From: an uncultured Clostridia bacterium
GTDB lineage: Bacteria; Bacillota; Clostridia; TANB77; CAG-508
Reading direction: 5' to 3'
Assembly (NCBI GenBank): GCA_934182465.1
Contig: CAKPRG010000001.1
Span: forward strand, 62,001-126,000
Length of the DNA: 64,000 nucleotides
This document shows positions 55,298 to 63,290 of this stretch, piece after piece. The first letter of the stretch is position 1. The number at the start of each line of letters is the position of its first letter. Below the pieces are notes generated by a model, which had not been told where the DNA came from, did no database searches, and worked only from the letters and a program-made list of their open reading frames with translations. Made by a program: the position numbers and the translations under genes.

Positions 55298-55684
55298 TTA
55301 GCTTTCTGTAGCACTGATATTTGTTGAGAAGCTTTTGATAATTTGTAAAATACCTGTAGCAGCAAATAAAACAATTGCACCTACAACATAAACAACAGCG
55401 TGTTTTTTGATATCAGCTTTATCTCCAGGAGCTGCAGAAATATATTTAATAGCTAAAACTATTAACATGATAATTGCAACACCAGTACCAATAATTTGAA
55501 CAATACTAATTAATGCACCTATAATGTTTTGAGCACTTGATGAAGCACCTGAACTATCAGTTTTACCTTGGAATTGTGTTAAACTTGTTCCATCATCTGC
55601 AGCAAAAACAACTTGTGAAGATACTGCTACTACCATTAAAGCAACTAACATAATAGCCATCATTTTCATAATTTTCTTTGCCAT
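55298..55684 (-). CDS. VirB2/TrbC-like pilin-type protein 1
   Basis: A 128-residue protein with signal peptide (cleavage near VFAAD), a Ser/Gly/Gln-rich spacer and two membrane helices around YISAAPGDKADIKKHAVVYVVG. It is the first gene of the locus. A very good ribosome binding site (AAAGGAGG), its own promoter (TTGAAA-17-TATAAT) and its own terminator suggest that it is the most highly expressed member, perhaps the major subunit. Codons are slightly less A/T-biased than in the other pilins, which would fit high expression. Confidence 0.85.
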   Translation of the reverse strand: MAKKIMKMMAIMLVALMVVAVSSQVVFAADDGTSLTQFQGKTDSSGASSSAQNIIGALISIVQIIGTGVAIIMLIVLAIKYISAAPGDKADIKKHAVVYVVGAIVLFAATGILQIIKSFSTNISATES

Positions 55685-55717
55685 AGTTTAATCCTCCTTT
55701 ATTCTACACTTATACTT

Positions 55718-55746
55718 ATTATATAACTTTTTTCTTCAAATTTCAA
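55718..55746 (-). promoter_or_regulatory. Promoter P1 (pilin 1)
   Basis: TTGAAA (55741-55746) and TATAAT (55718-55723) on the minus strand with a 17-base spacer. Confidence 0.8.
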
Positions 55747-55951
55747 TATAAGCATAAATTTTTTGATATTTTAATCTTAGCATATATCTTTTTTTTTGTA
55801 AATATATTTTTACAAAATTCTTGTAAATGCCTAATTTTACTTATATAATTGTAATAATTGCTAATAAATACCGATTAAATCAGTTTAACAAGCAAATTTC
55901 TAAAATTTTATAAGGAGAATAACAAATATATTATTTGTTGAATAAAAATAT

Positions 55952-57439
55952 ATGAAAAACAAGAATAAACTTATTATTAATATTTTAAAAATGATGTTAC
56001 TAATTTTAGCTATTACTACATCAATACTTTTTATTTTCGTACCAGAATTAAAATCATCTGACGAATTATGGAATTTTCAAAATGTTGCAAAAATTGTAAA
56101 TGGGTTTCAAATCTATAAAAATGCTAATGTTATTATTACTCCTATCTTTTTTTATATTGGAGCTTTGTTTTTTAAAATTTTTGGTGCTAAAATGATTATT
56201 TTTAGAATTTATAACATCATTATATATCTCTTATTTTTCTTTATAGTGTACAAAATTTTAATAAAATTAAAATTTTCAAAGCATATAGCTTGTATGTCTA
56301 TTATAATAATGTTAATTGAAGTTGCATCTATAATCACTTCTGGTGCTTCTTACAATACTTTGTCAATTTTATTTGTTTTAATTGGATTATATTTATATAT
56401 ATCAAAGAATACTAATATATTTTTGCATGCTGTAATTATGTTTCTAGTATTTTTCACAAAACAAAATATAGGAATTACTTATATTGCAACAGTTGTGATA
56501 TGTGATTTATACTTAAATGGTTTATCAAAAAAATCAATTTATAATGTTATTAAAAAACTATTTATTTTTACTATTTTCACATTAATTGCTATCTTTGCTT
56601 TTTATTTTAGTGGAAATTTAAAAGATTTTATTAATTTTGCATTTGGTGGAATTTTTGAATTTAAGAATAAAAATATTAATATAGATTTATCTTTATCTTT
56701 AGCCTTAATTGCAGTTTTTCCTTTTATTGAATATATATTTATTGTATTTCAAAAAGATAAATTATTTAAAAATGTTTTAACAAAAGAAATTTTTAATAAT
56801 TTAACAATAATTATTGTATTTACATTCTTTGCATCATTTATTCTATATCCTATAATAAATACAGCACATTTGCTTATTGTACTACCTATGCATTTTATTT
56901 TTATATTTTATACCTTTGATGTGTTGATCTTAGAAGATTTTTTCACTTCTAAAAATTCTATTATTTTAATTTACTTTTTATGTATCTTACTTTTTATTCC
57001 TTTGACATTAAGAATTATTATACATTATTATTTACTAACAACTGATTATTCAATTATACGAGATTCACAAAGTCCTTATTACTTAACAATGATGAATGAT
57101 GAAAGAGTTTCAAGTAATGAAATTTTAAAAAATTATATTATAGAGCAAAATAATAAAAATATTGATGTAATTATCGTTGCTTTTGATTCTGCTTTTCCTA
57201 TGATTGAATTAAAGCAAAGTCATGGTGTATATGATTTAGTTTTTAATGGTAATTTAGGGTACAATGGTACTGAAAAAATTAAAAAAGATATTTTAAATAA
57301 AAGAAATACAGAATTTTTAATTTTTACTAATCCTGATGATTTATGCTATCAAGATTCAACTGAAATTCGTAATTTTATTATAAATAACTTAAAGTTTAAA
57401 GGAAATATTGAACATTACAGTATTTATTCAACAAATTAA
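55952..57439 (+). CDS. Polytopic membrane protein, glycosyltransferase-like (GT39/ArnT type)
   Basis: A 495-residue protein with about 10-11 membrane helices. The first loop carries an acidic motif (LKSSDELWNFQNVAKI), the position of the catalytic acidic residues in GT-C glycosyltransferases such as PMT/ArnT, and the C-terminus is an extracytoplasmic soluble tail. It probably transfers a sugar from a lipid carrier to a surface acceptor, but the substrate is unknown. It is on the opposite strand from the secretion locus and divergent from pilin 1. The AAGGAG site lies about 35 bases before the ATG, with a hairpin between (AACAAATA-TAT-TATTTGTT), so initiation is unusual. Confidence 0.7.
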   Translation: MKNKNKLIINILKMMLLILAITTSILFIFVPELKSSDELWNFQNVAKIVNGFQIYKNANVIITPIFFYIGALFFKIFGAKMIIFRIYNIIIYLLFFFIVYKILIKLKFSKHIACMSIIIMLIEVASIITSGASYNTLSILFVLIGLYLYISKNTNIFLHAVIMFLVFFTKQNIGITYIATVVICDLYLNGLSKKSIYNVIKKLFIFTIFTLIAIFAFYFSGNLKDFINFAFGGIFEFKNKNINIDLSLSLALIAVFPFIEYIFIVFQKDKLFKNVLTKEIFNNLTIIIVFTFFASFILYPIINTAHLLIVLPMHFIFIFYTFDVLILEDFFTSKNSIILIYFLCILLFIPLTLRIIIHYYLLTTDYSIIRDSQSPYYLTMMNDERVSSNEILKNYIIEQNNKNIDVIIVAFDSAFPMIELKQSHGVYDLVFNGNLGYNGTEKIKKDILNKRNTEFLIFTNPDDLCYQDSTEIRNFIINNLKFKGNIEHYSIYSTN

Positions 57440-57511
57440 TGTTTATATTTTGGTGTATGAATTTACTACGTATCACATTTTTTTATATAATACTAGAATT
57501 TTATATTCAAT

Positions 57512-57871
57512 CTATTTTATTTTTTCCCATTCATCTATTTTAAATCCTAGTAATACAATATTTTTCTTTGGCAATACTAATAAAGGTCTTTTTATTAGCA
57601 TTCCATTTGAAGCAAGCATTGCAATTTTTTCTTCATCTGATAAACTTTTTAATTCCTCTTTTAGATTCATACTTCTATATAACAAACCACTTGTATTAAA
57701 AAATTTATTTATAGGAATACCACTTATTTTTATCCATTCTTTTAATTCTTCAATAGTTGGTGTTTCTGTGACGATATTTCTTGTTTCAAAATCTATATTA
57801 TTTTCTGTTAAAAATTTTTTTGCCTTTTGGCATGTGCTACATTTAGGATATTCTATTAATATATATTTCAT
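57512..57871 (-). CDS. ArsC/Spx-family thioredoxin-fold protein
   Basis: A 119-residue protein with the N-terminal redox motif CSTCQKAKKFL (CxxC) and the family's RPLLVL stretch (KRPLLVLPKKN). It is of the ArsC-like/YffB-MgsR group rather than a proven arsenate reductase, since the family includes transcription regulators (Spx) and uncharacterised reductases. It is convergent with the glycosyltransferase-like gene and monocistronic. Confidence 0.88.
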   Translation of the reverse strand: MKYILIEYPKCSTCQKAKKFLTENNIDFETRNIVTETPTIEELKEWIKISGIPINKFFNTSGLLYRSMNLKEELKSLSDEEKIAMLASNGMLIKRPLLVLPKKNIVLLGFKIDEWEKIK

Positions 57872-58096
57872 ATTTTTTACCTCTAATCTTATTTTAAATT
57901 TTTTGTGATATTTTTTATTACATTTTACATCTCTAATCTTTTACTTTTATTTTCTATATTATTGGTATTAAAAGTATAATTTAAAATTATTGTTATGTTT
58001 TTATGTAACATACATTATTATTTTAGCACACTTCTTTGCTTTTTTCCAGTATTTTCAAAATTTTCACACTTTTTTCTAAAAATTTAGTATAAAGTA

Positions 58097-58125
58097 TTGA
58101 CATTTGCATATAATCATACTATAAT
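58097..58125 (+). promoter_or_regulatory. Promoter of the initiator tRNA
   Basis: TTGACA (58097-58102) and TATAAT (58120-58125) with a 17-base spacer, 12 bases before the tRNA. The ~220 bases before it hold nothing I can identify. Confidence 0.85.
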
Positions 58126-58136
58126 AAATAAGACAT

Positions 58137-58212
<76 letters not shown>

Positions 58213-58227
58213 TAGAAAAAATCGTTT

Positions 58228-58268
58228 AAAATAGCTTGTATCAACGGATACAAGCTATTTTACTTATT
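58228..58268 (+). terminator. Terminator after initiator tRNA
   Basis: Perfect 15-bp arms AAAATAGCTTGTATC / GATACAAGCTATTTT with an AACG loop. From here to 58500 I see no gene. The only pattern is a set of TACTTAAAC words (58382-58427) in direct and inverted orientation. Confidence 0.85.
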
Positions 58269-58504
58269 TCAGTTCATTTTCATTTCAACTTTTATATAAA
58301 AGCTCTCATTCCCTTTAATATTAAGCTTTTCACTAATTTTAATTATTTTTAATTTTTAGTTTACTTAAACATCTACTTAAACAAATTTTTAAATTTATTT
58401 TTTTGTTTAGGGATTGTTTAAGTAACAGGTCAAAAAATATGAAAAATTCTTATCATATCTTTTAAACTATTGTTGCTTTTTATATTATTTTGTAATAAAA
58501 TTGA

Positions 58505-58684
58505 TTCAGTCAGGAAAGGTTGAAAAATGAATATATAAAAGAATATAAAGTTAATAATGAATATGTTTTAGTTGCAGTTAGAATTAGTAATAGTGGGAAT
58601 TTATTTGCAAGAACATTATTTACAATGACAGATAGAAAGAAAAATATATATTTAAATAAAGGTTATGCAAAAAAATATGAATAA
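58505..58684 (+). pseudogene. Degraded coding remnant, C-terminal fragment
   Basis: A frame ending at 58684 reads EYIKEYKVNNEYVLVAVRIS followed by NSGNLFARTLFTMTDRKK. It has no ATG start and no ribosome binding site and is preceded by a stop, so it is probably the end of a lost gene. The pattern N-G-x-L-F-A-R-T-L resembles the C-terminal end of phage-associated small nucleases, but I am not sure of the family. Confidence 0.4.
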
Positions 58685-58740
58685 AAACTTGAAATTCAAG
58701 AATAATGTATGTTATAATAATTTTAGCATATAATAGAAAT

Positions 58741-58860
58741 GGAAAAGTTTCAGAGGGCGGAACAGGCAGCCGCCACCCTTGTTAGGAGATGCAGGAAGGT
58801 CACCCTGCCTAAACTTTTCCTGACTAGAAAAGTAGCAGGTAGAAATACCTGCTTTTTATA
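58741..58860 (+). ncRNA. Structured small RNA of unknown class with intrinsic terminator
   Basis: A perfect 10-bp closing stem (GGAAAAGTTT, 58741-58750 / AAACTTTTCC, 58811-58820) encloses a GC-rich core with a hairpin (AGGGCGG / CCGCCACCCT), a second hairpin (GCAGG / CCTGC) and a possible pseudoknot (AGGCAG with CTGCCT). A terminator follows (AGCAGGTA-GAAA-TACCTGCT-TTTTT, 58834-58858). TATAAT at 58729-58734 would place the start at the first base of the stem. It is far richer in GC than its surroundings. It could be a trans-acting RNA or a riboswitch-type leader for the gene at 59071. It lacks the SRP RNA apical motif. Confidence 0.7.
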
Positions 58861-59070
58861 TATAAATCTTACTATATATCAATAATTTAGATGTGAAACA
58901 ATGTTTTCCTCTTATTTAAAAATTTGACCGTTTATTTGATAAAAATTTATTTTTGATGGCTTTTAATATAATGCAAAAACACTCTGTTAATAAAAAACAA
59001 TTTGTTTATTGCTTTATTTACAATATTTGAAAGGAATAATAAATACAAAATCGTATTTATATATAATTAT

Positions 59071-59388
59071 ATGAAAAAATTTATACCTTTTGTTATAGAA
59101 TTATTACTAATTTTTATTATTTTAATTATATTTTATTTTGGTATTCGTATGACTATGATTAGTACTGTAATATCATTTAATGAAGAAACATATTCAACAA
59201 CTTTTTTATGTAAAAATTGTTGGTTTGATAAAGAGAAAAATGGACATACTCTTATATTTGTTTCTCATATTCCACTTAAAGTTGGAAATAGAATAAGTAT
59301 AACATTTAGCATGTTTGGTAATACAACTTCTTCTTATCCACCAACATATAGTGATGACTCTATTCTTTATGTTAGAATACTTAAATAA
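59071..59388 (+). CDS. Small anchored hypothetical protein, 105 aa
   Basis: One N-terminal membrane helix (about residues 5-28) and a short extracytoplasmic domain with a CKNC pair (FLCKNCWF) that may bind metal or form a disulphide. There is no good ribosome binding site before the ATG. A GAAAGGAA lies 35 bases upstream, so the start is uncertain. It lies about 210 bases after the structured RNA terminator. I do not recognise the family. Confidence 0.5.
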   Translation: MKKFIPFVIELLLIFIILIIFYFGIRMTMISTVISFNEETYSTTFLCKNCWFDKEKNGHTLIFVSHIPLKVGNRISITFSMFGNTTSSYPPTYSDDSILYVRILK

Positions 59389-59413
59389 CTTTTATTATTT
59401 TAATTATAAACAA

Positions 59414-59452
59414 TAATTAAAAGGTACAAAATCGTACCTTTTAATTTCTTTT
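59414..59452. terminator. Bidirectional terminator between convergent genes
   Basis: Arms ATTAAAAGGTAC / GTACCTTTTAAT with a 6-base loop, between the convergent genes ending at 59388 and 59471. Confidence 0.85.
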
Positions 59453-59470
59453 TATATAAAATTACTCCTT

Positions 59471-59893
59471 TTAGTATATAATATAATTTGTACTATTTTT
59501 ATCATAATTTTCTAATTCTGAAATAATACTTTCCTTTGTTTTATTATAAGTTTCAGCTCTATTATAAGAAACTGTATTTTCTTTTATAGAAAGATTCTCT
59601 ACACTACTTAATTTATCGTATTCTTCTTTTGCTTTTTCTTCAGAATCAAATGTATATACAGTCCTAATTGAAATACAATTATCATTTTCAAAAGTGTAAA
59701 TGTTTGTTATTTTTATATTTTCTTCAGTATTATTAATATTTGATATAATATGTGTATAATTTTTTAAATTATATGCTTTATCAGAATCTCCACCAAATAT
59801 AAATCCACTCATATATTTGCTTACTAAAATGACGATTAAGATAATCAATAAAATACAACAAGCAATTACTATTTTTAAATTTAGCTTTTTCAT
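59471..59893 (-). CDS. Small anchored hypothetical protein, 140 aa
   Basis: One N-terminal membrane helix (about residues 6-28) followed by an extracytoplasmic domain with beta-strand pattern and a Glu/Lys-rich helix (SEEKAKEEYDKL). It has a strong ribosome binding site (AGGAGG). A 12-codon frame with an equally strong site lies upstream. I do not recognise a family. Confidence 0.6.
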   Translation of the reverse strand: MKKLNLKIVIACCILLIILIVILVSKYMSGFIFGGDSDKAYNLKNYTHIISNINNTEENIKITNIYTFENDNCISIRTVYTFDSEEKAKEEYDKLSSVENLSIKENTVSYNRAETYNKTKESIISELENYDKNSTNYIIY

Positions 59894-59932
59894 TTATATC
59901 CTCCTAATTATTTTATTAACACGATAATATTA

Positions 59933-59971
59933 TTAAGTTTTAAAAAAATCAATATATATTTTTAATTTCAT
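59933..59971 (-). CDS. Possible 12-codon leader peptide
   Basis: MKLKIYIDFFKT is preceded by a near-perfect AAGGAGGG ribosome binding site, 39 bases before the next gene's start. It may be a translated leader or a remnant of a gene. The rest of 59972-60197 shows no other feature. Confidence 0.35.
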   Translation of the reverse strand: MKLKIYIDFFKT

Positions 59972-60197
59972 ACAATTCCCTCCTTTTTAATAATTTTAGC
60001 AAATAATATTTTTCTTATCAATACATTTTCAATACGAAACTTTTTATTAACATATAGTCAAAAACAATTTTTACTCATATAATATCAATATATATTAATT
60101 TTGCAATCATCTAAAAGATCCATAATAAATTAATTTCATAAGTCTTATGTAGTAGACTTAAAATACTATAAATATATAATGTGAGGAATGTTATTTT

Positions 60198-61538
60198 ATG
60201 AAAATAATAAAGATGGAAACTAATTTTAAAAGAAATCTATTTTCATATACAGATAATAATATTAAAACTTTTACATATTCTGAAAAATTAGAAAATCAAA
60301 TTATTCAAATATACCCCAATATTGAATATCAAACATTTTTTGGATTTGGCGGAGCTTGTACAGAATCAGCCTCAATTGCTATTAATAGTCTACCTAATGA
60401 ATTATCTGAGAATTTATTAAATGAATACTTTTCAACTAGTGGTCTTAATTATCAATTTTGTCGTTTACCAATTGGTAGTTCAGATTTTTCTGCTTCATCA
60501 TGTTCTTATAGTTATAAAAATGATTTAAATGATTTCTCTATATCACGTGATTTGAATACTATTATACCAATTATTCACAGAGCTCAAAAATTAAATCCAA
60601 CTTTAAAATTTCTTTCTTCTCCTTGGAGTCCTCCAGCTTATATGAAAGATAATAATAGTTTATATTCTGGTGGAAAATTACAAAAAAATTTTTATCAAAC
60701 CTATGCAAATTATTTAGCTTATTATATTAAAGCTTACGCTCAACAAAATATAAATATCTCATTTATGACTATACAAAATGAACCGAATGCAAGACAATCA
60801 TGGGAGTCTTGTTTATACTCTCCTGAAGAAGAAATTTTGCTTGCTACTCAATATATTTATCCTACATTCAAAAGATTTAATATAGATACTCAGCTATTAA
60901 TATGGGATCACAACAAAGATAAATTATTGTCACGCAGTATTGCTGAATTATCTAATATATCAGCTTTAAATTCTATTTCAGGGATTGCATTGCACTATTA
61001 TACTGGTGATCATTTTGAGAACATTGAACTATTAAAGCAATTATTTCCAAATAAACTTATTTTTCATACTGAAGGATGTACTGGTTACTCAAAATTTAGA
61101 GTACAAGATGAAGTTAAAAATGCAGAGATTTATGCTCATGATATTTTAGGAGATCTAAATGCCGGTATAAATGCTTATATTGATTGGAATTTAGCTTTAG
61201 ACTATAAAGGAGGTCCAAATCATAAAAATAATTTCTGTAATGCTCCTATAATGATTAATAAATTCAAATCAAACTATATAAAAAATTTAAGTTTTTATTA
61301 TATTGGTCAATTTAGTAAATTTATACACCAAAATAGTAAACGCATTGCTTTTTCTAAATTTTCTACTGATATTGAAGTTACTGCTTTTAAAAATCCAGAC
61401 AACAGTATTGCAATTGTTTTACTAAACAGAAATAATTTTAATAAAGAATATAATCTTGTTATTGAAAACACTGTAATTCACGATAATTTAGACAGTCATG
61501 CAATTGTTAGCTATTTAGTAAATTTTGTCGATTTTTAG
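60198..61538 (+). CDS. GH30 family glycoside hydrolase (glucosylceramidase-like)
   Basis: A 446-residue GH30 enzyme. The acid/base Glu lies in MTIQNEPN and the nucleophile Glu in LIFHTEGC, with the family stretches GFGGACTES, RLPIGSSDFS and SSPWSPPAYMK. There is no signal peptide, so it acts on imported substrates, most likely beta-glucosides or beta-1,6-glucans. It is monocistronic on the plus strand with a GAGG site about 11 bases before the start. Confidence 0.93.
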   Translation: MKIIKMETNFKRNLFSYTDNNIKTFTYSEKLENQIIQIYPNIEYQTFFGFGGACTESASIAINSLPNELSENLLNEYFSTSGLNYQFCRLPIGSSDFSASSCSYSYKNDLNDFSISRDLNTIIPIIHRAQKLNPTLKFLSSPWSPPAYMKDNNSLYSGGKLQKNFYQTYANYLAYYIKAYAQQNINISFMTIQNEPNARQSWESCLYSPEEEILLATQYIYPTFKRFNIDTQLLIWDHNKDKLLSRSIAELSNISALNSISGIALHYYTGDHFENIELLKQLFPNKLIFHTEGCTGYSKFRVQDEVKNAEIYAHDILGDLNAGINAYIDWNLALDYKGGPNHKNNFCNAPIMINKFKSNYIKNLSFYYIGQFSKFIHQNSKRIAFSKFSTDIEVTAFKNPDNSIAIVLLNRNNFNKEYNLVIENTVIHDNLDSHAIVSYLVNFVDF

Positions 61539-61548
61539 TGCAATTTAA

Positions 61549-61577
61549 TTGACATCTGAATATAATTTTTATATCAT
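61549..61577 (+). promoter_or_regulatory. Promoter of the HNH gene
   Basis: TTGACA (61549-61554) and TATCAT (61572-61577) with a 17-base spacer, only 11 bases after the GH30 stop. Confidence 0.75.
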
Positions 61578-61620
61578 ATTTATGAAACACGTACATACAC
61601 ATAAAATGGAGGGAATGCCT

Positions 61621-62280
61621 ATGAATATACGGTTACCCAAACAATTTCTTTACAAAGAAAAAAGAGGAAATGGATATGCTTATGTGAAGAAGCATAAGCT
61701 AATTATCATCGGTCCAGTTAATTTTGAATCTCTAATGTATAAGTTAACTTACGAAATCTATGGAGATGATACTTGTCGTTATTGTGGAGCAAAGCTAAAC
61801 AGAAAAATTAGAACTCTAGATCATATGTATCCTAGAGCTTTTGGTGGAATTAGTGTTCCAAACAATCTTCTACCAGCCTGTAAGCATTGTAACCAGGAAA
61901 AGATGGATATGACTTTTGAGCAATATAAAACCTATCAATCGCTCAAAACCCCAGCAGACCGCAAAATTTTTTATACTAGATGTTTTAATAAGAACACTAC
62001 TCGATTGCAATCTGGTCACTTTATTCTAAATTCGAAATGGATTGAAATGTATGATATATCAAAAATTACCAGTCATTTCACATTTAAAAACATTTCTCAA
62101 GAAAGAATTAATGAAATTGATCAGTACTACAAAGCTTACCGTTCTTTCCCGCATCCACTTATTGTTTCTGGAAACGACTGGCTTTTTTATGGCAAACATA
62201 TTTTGTACTATGCAAAACGGCATAAAATAAACAAAGTATCAGCTATTGTACTTCACAATGTGGAAGTTTTTGACCGATGA
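61621..62280 (+). CDS. HNH endonuclease family protein, probably foreign
   Basis: A 219-residue protein with an HNH domain: a CRYCG pair, TLDHMYPRAFGG (first H), NNLLPACKHCNQEK (N, second H and a Cys pair). The start at 61621 has GGAGGG 8 bases upstream. Base composition is clearly less AT-rich than its neighbours, and it contains two in-frame CGG codons (codons 4 and 200) that continue in frame. Other genes in the window lack this except at frameshift sites. With its own promoter and terminator it is a self-contained cassette, probably transferred. Its target and role are unknown. Confidence 0.85.
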   Translation: MNIRLPKQFLYKEKRGNGYAYVKKHKLIIIGPVNFESLMYKLTYEIYGDDTCRYCGAKLNRKIRTLDHMYPRAFGGISVPNNLLPACKHCNQEKMDMTFEQYKTYQSLKTPADRKIFYTRCFNKNTTRLQSGHFILNSKWIEMYDISKITSHFTFKNISQERINEIDQYYKAYRSFPHPLIVSGNDWLFYGKHILYYAKRHKINKVSAIVLHNVEVFDR

Positions 62281-62284
62281 CCTA

Positions 62285-62330
62285 CAGGCACTTATTTCGG
62301 CTACGAATAAGTGCCTGCCTCTTTTTTTAT
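62285..62330 (+). terminator. Terminator of the HNH gene
   Basis: Perfect 12-bp arms CAGGCACTTATT / AATAAGTGCCTG followed by CCTCTTTTTTT. Confidence 0.9.
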
Positions 62331-63280
62331 AAATTTATATATTTTTCTATAAAATCTTCTACTGTTTTCCAATATTTTTCAGGATCTACTTTGGATGCTC
62401 GAATATGTCCTGCATTTTCAATTACCAACTTTTCTTTTGGTGCATTTGTAGAATTAAAATTTTTTTCCAACATATAAAATGGTACAAAGTTGTCTAAACT
62501 ACCATGTATAAATAAAATTGGGACTTTTGCATTTTTCAATTGTTTAACTGCTGAAGCTTCTTCTAGAAAATATCCTGCTCTCACTTTTGTAGTAATACTT
62601 GCTACATTTAAAAATGGAAATGCTTTAAGTTTAAATATTTTATCCAATTGATATTCAAATTCTTCACAAACTGAAGTATATCCACTATCTTCAATTGCAA
62701 GCTTTACATTACTTGGCAAAGTTTCTCCAGTTGTCATCATTACAGTTGATGCTCCCATTGAAACACCAAATAAAATTATTTGACTTTCTTTTGATTTATC
62801 TACTATATAATTTATCCAATTTAATATATCTAATCTATCTTTCCAACCCATTCCTATGTAATCTCCACCACTTAAGCCTACTCCTCTTAAATCTACAACT
62901 AATATGTTGTAACCTTTGTTAAAAAATATTTCTGCAAAATCTCCCATTTCTAGTCCTTGACTAGCATATCCATGAACAATTATTACCCATTTATCGGTAT
63001 CTACATGCATACCTTCATAACTATGTAATTTTAAGCCATCATTTGTAGTAATATATACACTTTGAGTATTTTCAGTTAACCATTTTTCCAATATTTTTTC
63101 TTCTGTTAAATTATCTTTTCCAATTTCTTCAGTTTCTGAATTCTTGTTAAATATATCCTTTTTAGATGTTTTTGCGCTTATTGCATAATTATATAAAAAA
63201 TTTCCTAATATACTTAACATTATTAGAAAAGTAAATAAAATAATACTTAATACAAACATAAATCTTTTAAAAATTTTCAT
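62327..63280 (-). CDS. Anchored alpha/beta hydrolase
   Basis: A 317-residue protein with one N-terminal membrane helix (about residues 8-30) and an alpha/beta hydrolase domain outside. The nucleophile elbow is GVSMGAS, the acid is likely in HGSLDNFVP and the His in ENAGHIRA. DLRGVGLSGG precedes the elbow. It resembles the YqkD/BAAT-like serine hydrolases. It starts 10 bases after the comEA stop, with an AAGGAA site, so the two form an operon. Confidence 0.88.
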   Translation of the reverse strand: MKIFKRFMFVLSIILFTFLIMLSILGNFLYNYAISAKTSKKDIFNKNSETEEIGKDNLTEEKILEKWLTENTQSVYITTNDGLKLHSYEGMHVDTDKWVIIVHGYASQGLEMGDFAEIFFNKGYNILVVDLRGVGLSGGDYIGMGWKDRLDILNWINYIVDKSKESQIILFGVSMGASTVMMTTGETLPSNVKLAIEDSGYTSVCEEFEYQLDKIFKLKAFPFLNVASITTKVRAGYFLEEASAVKQLKNAKVPILFIHGSLDNFVPFYMLEKNFNSTNAPKEKLVIENAGHIRASKVDPEKYWKTVEDFIEKYINL

Positions 63281-63290
63281 CTTATTCCTT

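Noticed and set aside
24202..55684. Integrative conjugative element
   Set aside because: No relaxase, coupling protein, integrase or flanking direct repeats are visible, and the flanks are housekeeping genes.
58741..58860. Signal recognition particle RNA
   Set aside because: TCAG...CGGAA...GCAGCC words occur in a suggestive order, but the flanking bases cannot form the SRP apical stem with a GGAA loop, and the invariant apical sequence is absent.
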